64,000 nucleotides of DNA from Odontocerum albicorne (Eukaryota > Arthropoda > Insecta > Trichoptera > Odontoceridae): assembly GCA_949825065.1 (NCBI GenBank), contig OX463865.1:20321115-20385114 (forward strand), given 5' to 3'. This document shows positions 22,640-34,638 of the stretch, one piece after another. The notes below the pieces were generated by a model. That model saw only the letters and a list, made by a program, of their open reading frames with translations, searched no databases and was not told the origin of the DNA. The stretch's first letter is position 1; each line of letters starts with the position of its first letter. The translations under genes and the position numbers were made by a program.

Positions 22640-23350
22640 ATTGGAATATAGCGGAAAAGTGATGCAGTATTTATTGTCTGTACTAATCTCCAAGTTCTCT
22701 TTTGATCTACCCACGTGGATGCATAGGCGATTAAGAAACCTCCGTGTATACCACATGGTAGGTGGTCTCCTACCGGCAAGCGCTTCACAAGCTTTACCCA
22801 AAACTACCAGTTCTATTTCTCCTGGAATCGACACAATCACACTCCGGAGAGCCTTCAAGGGGGTTGTGGGTGGTTTAAATAATAAAAATTTAATATCAAA
22901 TTTGGTAAATCTATTGGACCTTGCTGTTTTACATTATTATTGCTTGTTAATTTTTTATACAATAACATTTCATTTTATCAAAATTATGTGATTTTTTTTA
23001 TATAAATTAGTTTGGCATCTAATCGAGATTCGACTGATTTTATTTATTCTCACAATTATCTATGGCTTAGGATAAAATATGAAACAGAATTAAAAATCAA
23101 CCGCCGTAATGTAGACTATAGACTGAAAACAAAGACACAATCTAAATTTTTTATCAGGAATAATAATCTTGGGATGATTGATGGCTGCAGCCATTATCTT
23201 TATTTCCTTACACTCAATTTACTTTTTTTTTTGTAATATTTTTAATCTGTGAATACTAGTGGACTCGAGTCCCAAATTAGAGCACTCTCGAGAAAAGTCT
23301 GCTCTTTAAAGAGCGCTATATTAAATGTCCTTTTATTATTATTATAATCA
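22640..23350 (+). mobile_element. Decayed LINE C-terminal and 3' tail region
   Basis: No clean motif in the coding part (reading VYHMVGGLLPASASQA at 22750). The end is diagnostic: gactcgagtcccaaattaga, gcactctcgagaaaagtctg, gcgctatattaaatgtcc and (TTA)n, the same tail as near 47390-47465 and 56445-56525. Confidence 0.5.
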
Positions 23351-23744
23351 AAGAATAAAAAGCTTTTACTAAGACATATTTTTGTAATACGGGTGTTAAT
23401 TATTAATTCTGCATTTATCTCATCATTTAAAAATAAAGTTTTTTTTTTTAAATAATCACAAATTTATTAAACAAAATACATGATTTACATTTTATTAGTA
23501 TATATACAAACTGAAGAAAAACATAAAAAACACTTTGGCGATGGAAGTTTTTTTAAAACAATTCATAATTTTATAGAAATAATAACTTTAAAATGGAATA
23601 TTCTTGCTTGATGAAAACATCCATTCCTCTTTTACAATATATAAGATAAAGTACATTATTCTTAATATTATGATACTAGCAAAGTGTACTACTGACTTTA
23701 TACAAAACCAATTATTGAAATGTATTTAGAATCATCGCATTGCG

Positions 23745-24467
23745 CATGATACCGCTTGAATGATATCAAAATCCTTTGAACATATCGCTACGTATCTTTG
23801 AAATTATATCAAATCCTTTGAATGTATCGCTACGTATTCTTGAAATGATATCAAAATCTTTTGAACATATCGCTACGTATCCTTGAAATGATATCAAAAT
23901 CCTTTGAATATATCGCTACGTATATTTGAAATGATATCAAATCCTTTGAATGTATCGCTACGTATCCTTGAAATGATATCAAAATCCTTTGAACGTATCG
24001 CTACGTATCTTTGAAATGATATCAAAATCCTTTGAACGTATCGCTACGTATCTTTGAAATGATATCAAAATCCTTTGAACGTATCGCTACATATCCTTGA
24101 AATGATATCAAAATCCTTTGAACGTATCGCTACATATCCTTGAAATTATATCAAAATCCTTTGAACGTATCGCTACATATCCTTGAAATGATATCAAAAT
24201 CCTTTGAACGTATCGCTATGTATCTTTGAAATGATATCAAAATCCTTTGAACGTATCGCTACGTATCTTTGAAATGATATCAAAATCCTTTGAACGTATC
24301 GCTACATATCCTTGAAATGATATCAAAATCCTTTGAACGTATCGCAACATATCCTTGAAATTATATCAAAATCCTTTGAACGTATTGCTACATATCCTTG
24401 AAATGATATCAAAATCCTTTGAACGTATCGCTATGTATCTTTGAAATGATATCAAAATCCTTTGAAC
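23745..24467. repeat. 43-bp minisatellite, about 17 copies
   Basis: Unit gaaatgatatcaaaatcctt, tgaacgtatcgctacatatc, ctt. The gctatgtatctttg variant recurs 215 bp (five units) apart, near 24215 and 24431. Confidence 0.95.
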
Positions 24468-24860
24468 TTTTACCACTAATCAGGAAGCGGAAACCGAAGT
24501 GCTTTGACCACATTATACGAGGATCCAAATACAAGATTGACCTTATTGTATTGCTCGTATATACACATATGTTAAGAAAGTGCAAGTTGCCAGTAACATA
24601 ATAAAATGAAATAATAGCTTATTCATTTTTGTTAGTACTTAGAATAATTACAATAAACATCAAAAAATCAGTCTCCAACATATATTTTTTTAATCTTACC
24701 TAGCTGAAATCACTTCACGATAATAATATGTAACTAAATTTATTAAGTATTGTCTCCCGTTAATACTAAAATACTTATCATTTGGAAGGAAATATTTTAC
24801 AGCACATTAGGATTTTTTTTATTAAAAACTCTGAATTAAATCATTCTTTATAATATAATA

Positions 24861-25118
24861 TCGCCTGTTGAGAATCATAGTGGCGAAACTCCAAAAAAAT
24901 AAATTTTCGAGTTAAGACTTCCAAATGGCACTAAAATGACTCCTTTTTTACGTGCATAAGTGGCGAACTTATATTTCAACTACTCGCCGCTTCAATGAGT
25001 TGAAATATACTTTTGCCACTTACGCGCATAAAAAAGGAGTCATTTTAGTGCCATTTGGAAGTCTTAACTCGAAAATTTATTTTTTTGGAGTTTCGCCACT
25101 ATGATTCTCAACAGGCGA
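24861..25118. mobile_element. Foldback element with near-perfect arms of about 120 bp
   Basis: The arm starting tcgcctgttgagaatcatag is repeated inverted at 25118 downward. The outer 90 or so bases match exactly, then a few differences, then a small loop. TA flanks both ends. RNA from either strand would form a long hairpin. Confidence 0.92.
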
Positions 25119-25298
25119 TATATCGCTCATGATAAAACAAAACTTCGTATCTCCCACATCTAGTATATCACCGATAACAAACGTAATATAGAGGGTATTG
25201 CTACTAGCAAAATATAAGTAGGTTATCTATCTGCTATAATTTTCTGTTTTTTTAAGAATTTTTTAAGAAATAAAGCTCAATCAATTAATTTTAATCTA

Positions 25299-25382
25299 AG
25301 TTGTATTGCATTCTAGTACACTTTCATTGCATACAGTATACAACCTAGCAGGCTTATTGTCATTTGACAATCTCTTCTAATT
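25299..25382 (-). repeat. SINE/LINE-B tail-like repeat, left copy
   Basis: The stretch taatctaagttgtattgcat to gacaatctcttctaa is repeated directly at 26018-26108, so the pair brackets the MITE. Its end matches the reversed tail shared by the SINE and LINE-B. Confidence 0.75.
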
Positions 25383-25386
25383 TTAA

Positions 25387-26016
25387 CCTTTCCTTCCCTG
25401 TGTTGGGTATCTTCTACACGTTGCTTCTAATAACCATCAATATCTCTAAAAATATAATAAATACAATGTTAAGATTCTAGGTATTCCTCCATATTATATT
25501 TACGCATTGATTTAAAAAATAATATTAATATTAATCAGAATTTATCGACTACATCGTAAGTATTTTCTGAATATCGGAAACAAATTCGCATTTAAACGCT
25601 GTGAGTGCCTCGATCTTGGGTCTTGACGATAGGTGAAGAGTATGCGGGAAGCGCGACACTATATTCGCATCTCACTCTTGCATACTAGACTGAATTGCGA
25701 GAACCTGAATTGTCTCAACGTCGCAAGCAAAGCCGTATGCGCTGGGATATGCGACTGACGTTCCGCGCCACTAGTTGCCTCAAGGCTTGCAAATAGGTTA
25801 GACGTACGCCCGTTCCGTGAGCGTTGCCAGATGGTTTTTTAATGTTTTTAGCAAATAAATCTCAATTATTATAATTTTTAACTTCAATTATAATTAATTA
25901 AGGGGATTATCTATGAATGTTCTTATTTTTCCAATTTAAAATCGCAAATTTTTTATTGCGTACTCACTACCCAACACCGTAACACGCGTATTATTTTTAT
26001 CACCGTAAGGGAAGGG
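25387..26016. mobile_element. piggyBac-type MITE, copy 2 (630 bp, TTAA flanks)
   Basis: Ends cctttccttccctgtgttgg and gtaagggaaggg, TTAA both sides. Long high-identity stretches with 4509-5129 (for instance gacgtacgcccgttccgtga). Confidence 0.88.
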
Positions 26017-26017
26017 T

Positions 26018-26108
26018 TAATCTAAGTTGTATTACATTCTAGTACACTTTCATTGCATAAAGTATACAACCTAGCAGGCTTATTGTCATTTGACAATCTC
26101 TTCTAACT
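26018..26108 (-). repeat. SINE/LINE-B tail-like repeat, right copy
   Basis: Same sequence and direction as 25299-25382, differing at a few positions (gtattac for gtattgc, cataaag for catacag). Confidence 0.75.
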
Positions 26109-26169
26109 AATCAAAATAAAAAGTTGAATCTTTCAAGCGAAAACTAGAATAAAATCCTTTTAAATAAAT

Positions 26170-26245
26170 TAGGATCTTAAAGAAATCAAGTCCGTAACCT
26201 CCGAGTTGGAAGACTGGCGTCTTATGTACTAGGCAATGGAGGTCA
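26170..26245 (-). mobile_element. tRNA-derived SINE head fragment
   Basis: Reversed: gacctccattgcctagtaca, taagacgccagt, then ggaggttacggacttgattt. Degraded A and B boxes. Confidence 0.6.
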
Positions 26246-26567
26246 CCAGTGGAGCACAGGAGGTCGTAAGTTGTGAGACGTGAGGAATCATTTTATCATG
26301 AGCGATATGTGACTCCAATGTGGTGAACGTAAATTAAAAAAAATATATAACTTGAATTATTTTTCAAATATTCTTTTTTGAGAGTCAATTGTTACTTTTA
26401 AATATATCAAACTGTTATAAAAAAATTATTTCTTTAAAAAGAGTCAATATTTACTTTCTTTAAACCTGTGATTTTTAATTGAATAAAATATTTTTAGAAA
26501 GATCAGCTAAAACATTCTTGGGATAATCCAACAGTATAAACTTTAGAATTTACTTGATTGAATGGAA

Positions 26568-26665
26568 TAAGTAAGGTTACAAGGGCTCCTGAGGCAGGAG
26601 GAGTTGGCGCACTTGGCGTGTAGGGGGAATCCTAACGGTCAGTTTGTTTGGTCCCGCGTGTTTGT
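26568..26665 (+). mobile_element. Inverted 5'-end fragment of the mariner at 26779-27663
   Basis: gtaaggttacaagggctcct, ctaacggtcagtttgtttgg and tcccgcgtgtttgtcgg are the reverse of 27535-27655, lacking a few bases in between. Confidence 0.85.
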
Positions 26666-26778
26666 CGGTAATTTTTTTTAGTCACAGTAAATTCTTCCGA
26701 GAAGTTTTTCACTTTTAATTGTTAAATCATTCTGTAATAAAAGACAATTACTGTTTTTATTTCCAATTAGAAAACCTA

Positions 26779-27663
26779 TGAGGGTCATCCAGAAAGTAAG
26801 GTTACAACATTTATGTAGGATCGAAAAATGCTTGTATTTAATTGAAATTAACAGGATACTTCACAAATATATTAAACTATTTTTCAACGTAATCGCCGTC
26901 GAGATCGAGACATTTCTGTAGTCGGGGCACCGGCTTTTGTTTGCCAGTGTCATAAACCTCCGCCGCCAGCTCTTTCAGCCACTTCTTCACAGCTTCCTCG
27001 ACCTCCTGATCGTTGAAAAATTGTTGGGGTGTAGTGACACACCCACGTCTCATTCCTCGTTACGATAGAGTGCAGAAAAGCTTTTCCTTCCTGTGCAAAA
27101 TGATCCGAAAATTCACGCGCGGCGATCACACGATTTTGACGGTGCTCCGGTGTGAGCATTCTAGGCACTCATCTCGCACACAACTTCTTGTAACCAAGTT
27201 TTTCCAGCACAATATTACCAAGGAGACTTCGAGAAATGTCAGGAAATTCTTCGTGAAGGTCGTCAAGCGTCACACGGCGGTTATTTCGCATTTGTTCTTG
27301 CCTGGTCGTATCAGTACGGCCTTCTCTGAACAACCTAACCCACTTCGTGACATGTTGTCGACTCATTACATCACTACTATAAACTTCCACGAGCTTCCGA
27401 TGGATATTTGCGGCGGTATTGTTCTGCAAAATCAAAAAACTAATGACCACGCGGGTCTCGGACGGACGAGAGTTGGCGGGAGCGCACAACGACCTCTCCA
27501 TCGGAAGAATTTACTGTGACTGAACAAAATGGCCGACAAACACGCGGGACCAAACAAACTGACCGTTAGGATCTCCCCTACACGCCAGGTGCACCAACTT
27601 TGAATCAAAAAAATTCCTCTGGCCTCAGGAGCCCTTGTAACCTTAGTTTCTGGATGACCCTCG
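26779..27663 (-). mobile_element. Mariner, internally deleted, TA flanks
   Basis: Ends gagggtcatccagaaagtaa and, reversed, gagggtcatccagaaactaa; TA at 26777-26778 and 27664-27665. The 885 bp are too short for a full mariner of about 1.3 kb. Confidence 0.92.
26830..27501 (-). pseudogene. Deleted mariner transposase
   Basis: From 27501: MERSLCAPANSRPSETRVVI, then IHRKLVEVYSSDVMSRQHVT and KWVRLFREGRTDT (HTH region). After an AG-frame slip, ARWVPRMLTPEHRQNRVIAA and FLHSIVTRNETWVCHYTP follow, the last ending at the first catalytic site where GDETW has become RNETW. The next bases jump straight to the C-terminal end of the protein, removing the second and third catalytic residues. Confidence 0.85.
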
Positions 27664-27665
27664 TA

Positions 27666-28388
27666 TTTTTCTATATAAACTTGATAAGCAACAAGTACAG
27701 TTTGATAGTACTTTTATAAAGAGAAACAGATCTGTCACTTTAATTGAAATTACTGTGTCAATTTTTTTCACATTTAAGTGTCAAATTGTTCTGTAATAAA
27801 ATTCGAATTAGAGTTCTACAATATAAATACCAAATCTATTAATCATTTTTTTTTAATCTTTGGTTACTGAAACCATCCGACTGGAATTTAATCAATTCAC
27901 TTGCAAATTTTTTCTAGAATCAATCAATCACGTAAAGCGAGGGATACCTGAAGTACTAAGCTATTGGATATCTTTAAAAGTAACAACATTAAAAATAATT
28001 AGAAAACGATAAATTAAAATAATTTGCACAATATGTTTGTATATTTTTGATTTTTTTTTCAAATTAATTTTATAACTATTTAATAAACATTTCGGAGAAA
28101 TTCAGTACATTCGAGTTTCATAATTGAGTTTTTCTCTAAATCAAAACCAATACAGCATTCATCCCTTTAAAAAAAAAAAAACCATATTTGATTTTATAAA
28201 TAACAAACAAAAAATTCAGCTGCCACAATATAGATTTCATTCTCAAATTAATTCACATGGTACCCCTCAATACATCCGAACTGGCATTGCGGAAATATTG
28301 AAGAGTGTGACCGGGAGACAACATTGTCTTCGATCCCATTAATCATCGCACATGTGGGCAATTTTACAATACTCGCACAAATCTTTTA
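27666..28388. other. AT-rich spacer with one repeat fragment
   Basis: Nothing coding. The part 28260-28350 (gcggaaatattgaagagtgt, caacattgtcttcgat) resembles 58770-58850. Confidence 0.4.
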
Positions 28389-28618
28389 CAGTACGCGGCA
28401 GTAAGTAATACACATAATTTGTAGAGCGTCGTCTCTGTCACACGATGCGCTAACAGTCCGGTATCGTAGACACGATGCGGTTAGCCCATCGTGCGACAGA
28501 GACGACTCTGTCGCACGATGGGCAAACAGTCCGGTATCGTAGTCACGATGCGATTAGCGCATCGTGCGACAGAGACGACACTCTACAAACTATATGTATT
28601 ACTTACAGCCGGGTACTG
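28389..28618. mobile_element. Hairpin MITE, copy 1, TA flanks
   Basis: Ends cagtacgcggcagtaagtaa and, reversed, cagtacccggctgtaagtaa. The inside is a series of inverted repeats of tcgtctctgtcgcacgatg and cagtccggtatcgtag. Confidence 0.9.
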
Positions 28619-28649
28619 TACATTACCAGACGAACTGTATACCAGACTG

Positions 28650-28748
28650 GGACCCTTTTTTTTCTCTTTATATTTTAGGGTACCATCGGGAATCGAACTT
28701 GAAACACCCGGGCATAAGTCCAGCTTCTTGCCAACTAGGGCACAGTAC
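28650..28748 (-). mobile_element. tRNA-like SINE head fragment
   Basis: Reversed: gccctagttggcaagaagct (A box) and gttcgattcccgatggtacc (B box). Confidence 0.65.
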
Positions 28749-28867
28749 GAATATTCAATTTCTTTAAACTAAAATAATATATATATAAAAAAGATTTGTG
28801 GCATTTTTTTCTTATAATTACTATAAAAAATACTTGGATAAAAATATTTACAAAAATGATTTAAGAC

Positions 28868-31800
28868 TTATTGAAATCTATTTACAACTTGTTTTACCCA
28901 TCCTCCTCTGGAGTTCTCGCCAGTATTCATTCCTTCATTATGTGTCACATCATCCGTATTTTCATTAACGGCAACATTTGAATCGGGATTCGTAGTATCT
29001 GAAGCACCATCGTTCTGTTGACTTTCACTTAAGCTAGCCTTATTATTATGATCTTTTAAACCGACGGATGTACTCTTTGGACCGGCCGTAGTGTTCGGCA
29101 GAGGAATATTGCATTTCTGCATCGGAGACTTGTTAAATGGAATGGAATTCTTACTATTATAGCTAAGTTTTAATTGGTCTTTCGAGGAATCGTTTGAAGT
29201 AGTCATTTTCATGCTAACGGATCTCGTAAATACGGCAGAATTAACTTCTAAACAGTCTGTGGATTTTCTATTCGCTCTTCCATCACCCGAGACACGTTTA
29301 GCTTTTTGTTCATTTGCATTTGACGTAATCATCTCAATCTCTTTCCTTCTTTCTTGTACAGATTTCGTGATTAATTTTTCTTCTTGGGATGTCTTCGCAG
29401 CGCAATCGTTTTCTTGTTCGTAATGTGCGACGCTTTTAGACCGTCTGTTAATTACCGACGAATCTAAACTGCACCTTTCGAAACTTAATCGTTTCATTTC
29501 TATATTTGACGATGTCGTCCTTTCGTAAGTAGGTCGAGGTATTCCTAATTTTTGTTTCTCTACCGGTGATTTATTCGGCGAAGGAAATTGGAAAACGTTA
29601 GCTGGTTTTTCCGATACTTTCAAATTTAAATTAAGTTTCGCAGTAACTTCATGCTGATTCGTATCTATTTCGCACACTTTTTGTTCCGTTACTATTGTTA
29701 CTATATTTTCTTCGATATCTTTTTCCGTTATTTTTAAAGGACTACTTAGATTTTTATCACTTTTCGGAACAAATTTTAATACAGGTTTAGGCAAATCTGT
29801 CTGAGAAGTTTCTTTTAATGATTGCGTGATTGTTTTACCGTCCATTGATGTATTCGTGACGGTTTCTTTTGACTCTGACATTTTGTTACTAGTAACATTA
29901 ACACTTTGCGTTAAATTCGATCTGTAAAGTGACGGTTTCACAGGAACAGGAGGTGCTGCTGGCTTCGAAATGTTACTTTTTGTTAATTTTTTATTATCTT
30001 TGTCTAATTTTGATATCGTAATTTCACTCATTACCTTCTGAGATACATTTGAAGATTTAGATTTCTCTTCTGACTGCATATCATCTCTTTTATCGTCTTG
30101 AGTTTTTACACCACCCGTCTTCTTAATTTCTGAGGATTTAACATCAGGAGATTTCAAAGAATATTTACTAAACCTTTCCAAATTATCACCGGTTCTATTG
30201 ATATTACTATAAAAATTCCAATGTTTTTCTTTAGCAGGGGAAATCAATATGTTTTTACTAGAAACACCATTTCTACTTGAGGTTGTTTCAACATTATAGA
30301 ACGAGGTATCATCAGGATCGCTGTAAATAGCTGAATCGCGGAATATTTCATTCCCTATAAAGTTCTCAATCTCTTCGAAAGACTTTTCATAGAAACTATC
30401 GTCTGAATTCATCTTAAAATGAAGTTTCATCTGTTCTCGTTCACTTTGACTCTTACTAGAAGACTTGTTCTCTTCGTCAAAGATGGTCTTGGATTCTGTC
30501 TTTTCTACGGATTCGTAAACTAATTTATTTTTATTGACCGCATCATTTTTAGTTTCTTTTACTGGTTCCGCTTTAGTTTTTTGATCTCTATAAAGGAACG
30601 AATTATTTCTATTTGCTTCAATGTTGAGATTAGCGTAACCGTCACTGGAAGATGTGAAATGAGACGAATTAGACAAAAGACTGTCCGGTCTAAGTGCATT
30701 TTTATTTATAAACACATTCACTTTGTCTAAGTCCGAATTGGAATCGAAAAGCATCTTAGGGTCTGCGTAATCAGATTGAGCTATCCTCGCACCCAAATGT
30801 CTACTGCCCTGTTTGTAGATCGGGAGTTTATTCAAATCTTGTACGGAATTTTGCGACTTCACCAAACCGTGGTTCAAAGGTGACGGGAACTGTACAGATT
30901 GAGACATTTGCTGTACATTTGTCGATAGATTCTCACTTGATTTGTACGGCATCGTAATATTGTTACAGCTCTTAGAAACGTATTCCAGAGAGTTAACGAG
31001 CGTTTCTTTGGTTTCACAGAAGCTTTTGCTTAAGACGGCGTCACTATTTTTGACTGGAGAATCGTCAGCTCTCGTAACCATGACTGTTATGGAATTCTTA
31101 AGAGCAACGTCCCCCTTCGAATCTCTTCTATCGTTAGAACTTACGTTATCTTTCTTACACGAATCACTGTCCAATACCTCTTTAGAATTCAAATCTGATA
31201 ATTCCGCAACATTTCCATTTTGTTCATCGTGTATGATACTCTTAAATCGTTGCATTAGATTTCGAGGGTGTTTCTTAACGTCATCTTTTTTAATTTTACC
31301 ATCCTTCTCTGTAGATACACTTTGAATGGTCTGTTCTTGGTTCGAACGAGTCTTTAATTTAAACTTGTTAAGAACATTCTTCAACGAAAGTATATTGCTC
31401 GTTGTTTTATATATTTTATGCTCCGGATGCATAGAAGTTATATCTTCTCGAGAGTTATTCTGCGTTTTATCATTCATAACTTCCATAGACGAAGATATAG
31501 AGTTGTCCATTAAGTTCTGAGTGCTTAAAAGAAGATTGTTGTTCGAAGCGTTTGTTAGATCTTCCATTAGTACTCTTCTCATCTCCATATTGCTCTTATA
31601 ACATCTGTCGATCTCGGCTTCTAATTCGAGAGTAGAACGACTAAAGCTGTCGATATTTTCGTCTATGCTATCACCTTCGACAAATGAACGAGAGCTACGA
31701 TTGGAAGAAGATTCGCAAGGGAATTTGAGCGATGAATTATTATCGGTTTTAATAAACCTCTCGATATCTTCGTAACATATTTCACTGTAATCCGAAGCTA

Positions 31801-34638
31801 TAGTGAAAGGTCTATCAGTTTGTAAAACTTTTCCATCTTTGTTCAAGTAAACCTTGTTGTAAATAATAGGTTTATTCTTCATGATTGGTACGCTTTTGTC
31901 GTCCATTTCATTCAAATTGACTTGGAAACTTCTAGGTAACGAACCAGACTTTTTATCTCTCGGGGTTGTAAAATGTTCCTTTTGACTTTTAAGCCAAATT
32001 TCGGGAACATTGGGACTCTGCGGCCCGTTCTCGGATTCGAGATATTCGTCAATATTGACATTGTTTAGTTTATCATTGTTTCGTCTATTCTTCAAAGCGG
32101 GATTTTCTATCACCGTATCGTTAGATATACGTTTCCAAACTTCTGAACTATTGTCGTAGTGGCATTCGAGACTAACGTGATTAAATTTTGTATCCATATC
32201 AATATTATCTCTCAATAATCGTCTTTCTACTCCGTCTTTTTCGACTTTCTGCAGTGTTGAAGCGGGAACAGCGTACTCTCCATCGTCTTCGAAATCATTG
32301 ACTTTCTTCACTTCACTCGGAACTTTGTACGCATCAATATTTTTATTACTATCAAAACATAAATAAACATAATCAGATTCGCTTAAACTGATTCTGGTTT
32401 GTTTTCCAAGTGGAACATCAAGTCGCTGTTCATCAGCATTCTCAGTAATTACCGCTTGATTTGTTGGAGAATTAATCTTTAGGGGAGCAAAAGTTCGTAA
32501 GCAAGGTATATTAGAATTTACGACACTCATAGACTCTTTTGTCGGACTTTTTTCTGTATTTGATTTATTTTTATCAGGATTTATGACGAGAGTTTCGTAA
32601 ATGTGTTCTTCTGTTAAATATTTTTCTCTATCATCCGTCTTATCTTCGTCAGCGGCATCTTCTTCTCTACTAATATCTTCATCGTGTTCTCGATTGTCAT
32701 GGATCATGTTTTCGACATCGGAAGTTTGCCGTCCGAACTTTGGTTTCAGTTTTGTTTGATTCTCTCGACTCTGCGCCAAAATCTTTTCCGGATTCGAATG
32801 TGACTTTAGTAATCTTTGGTGCCGTCTATTAGTTGCATTTCTCAGTTGATGCCTCTTTAGAATTTTCTGAAACTCTCGGTTCTGCATTAGCAATTGAGAA
32901 ATTATCTGTTCTAATGGCTTTTCACTTTGACCTTCGTCGCAACTTTCAAATGCGTCATCTTCTACACTTGGATCGATGATTTTCGGAGACACACTTCCGC
33001 TTTCTTCTATATTTTCAGTCACTTCTGTGTTTGATTCCGGATGGTCTTCTAAATCTTTTCGAGCCGTCACTTTGTCTTTGTTTAATTCGCTTTGTTTAAA
33101 CGAATCCGTCTTTTGAATCAAACTTTTATACAATTCATCATCCATATCTGGATTTTGTTCGTTAACATCTTTACTCGAATCTTCTTTATCGGTCTTTGGT
33201 ATTTCTTCGATCTTTTGACTATTGATTGTATTGATACTGTCCGTAGATTCAGAAATATGCAACACATTATCGGTGCTAAAATCTGTGTAGAATTTAGCCG
33301 TCGAATCGACAGCGAGATGTCTCAATGTCTTAGCTCTGGTCTTTTTAATCTTAGATATTTTCTTTGGCACCGTTTTAGAATTGTACATCTTTATTTCAAA
33401 CGTGTTATATTTATGATCTTGTTTATTCTTTTCAGTAGGATTTGATTCTCTATCGAGAGATCGGCACTTTCGATCCGAAGCACTTTTAATGGAAGAGTTT
33501 TCTCGAACACTACTGTGTACGCACTTTCTTCTTGACAAAGTAGCTCTACCGCAATGGGAACAGTTTACGATCGCCCTTCCACAATCTTGACATTTATTTT
33601 CATCCTTTTTCGTATAACTCAATTCTTCTTGGCTCTTGGCGCAGTTTTGCATTTCGTTCTCGACCGATTTCTTCCAATCTTTCGGATCGAAATTTATATT
33701 AGACATTCCCGGTTCGGACTTTCTTCTCATAGATCCCGTTACTTTAGGAACAGTCAACAGCGACTGAGAATCGTCTTTCGAGAGTCTTTTGGTTCGATTA
33801 ACGTCGTGTTCACACTTAGTCGTCTGTCCGACAGCTTCCGAACTATAATTCAGACTATCTTCCATTGTTATATTCTCCCTGATCTCTTGACATTTAAGAC
33901 AAGTCTTCTTTATATTAAGAGACTCCCTATTTTTCATTCTATCACCTCCTACATCCATCACGTCAAATTGTTTCTTACTCAGATCGTTCGACAAAACAAT
34001 ACTTTTACTGTTACAACTCGAACACCTTTCGCACGAGCTGGTCTTTTGTCCCATTTCTTCCATGGAAGACCTAAAATCTTTCTCGTATCTGTACCCAGAA
34101 CACTTGCTACAGATTTTAACACTCTCTATACTGATATTTTCTCTACTGCTTTGATCATCGATATAATTTACGGACCTATCACATTCGATGCACCGTTTCT
34201 TCTCTATATAATCAACATCGATAGATGACTGACTTTGAAATTCGGACATATTGCACCGACAAGTTTTTTCATAGTCTAACTTATATTTTCCCCTTTCTTT
34301 CGGATCGTTTTTGCAATCCTCACAAACCCGACTATCGTCCTGACATTCTTTGCATAGTTCTTCAATGTTGAAATAGCTGTGTTGGCAATCACAAATATCC
34401 TCGTCAAACGTCGAATCATTTCTGTTGCACCGGTCCTTTTCCATAGCATCATTCTCGCTAATGCCATCGATATTAAGTCCTTTACGACCGGACTTCTTAA
34501 GACGATGTCTGAGGCCAGGTTCGAAAGATTTGCGACGTTCCCTCTCCAGTTTTCTCTTCTCCAGGTATTCGGGAGCAGAGAGTTGCTTTCTCATTGATGA
34601 ATGGGACATGAGAGTGGATTTTTCAGCCAGCATATCAT
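28868..34638 (-). CDS. RhoGEF exon 9: giant last exon, disordered C-terminal region with CxxC cluster
   Basis: Acceptor tttcag|ATGATATG; an open frame of 1,923 codons ending CAA TAA at 28868. Counting from the methionine at 34633: residues 20-50 are strongly basic ([20 protein letters not shown]); 81-371 hold about nine CxxC pairs; RRKSEPG recurs near 304; around 577-620 a Leu/Gln-rich helix may be coiled coil; after that the chain is Ser/Asn/Lys/Asp-rich and probably disordered. A proline motif ([12 protein letters not shown], about 29940-29970) could bind SH3 domains. I see no enzyme domain. The frame is intact over 5.7 kb amid dense transposons, so it is under protein-level constraint. No clear AATAAA is visible just downstream of the stop. 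Confidence 0.92.

Noticed and set aside
25299..26108. LTR retrotransposon with 80-bp LTRs
   Set aside because: The interior is a TTAA-flanked MITE with no coding sequence, and the brackets match a SINE/LINE tail.
33554..34228. 224-codon plus-strand ORF opposite the RhoGEF last exon
   Set aside because: Antisense shadow of a real, well-supported coding exon; no domain.
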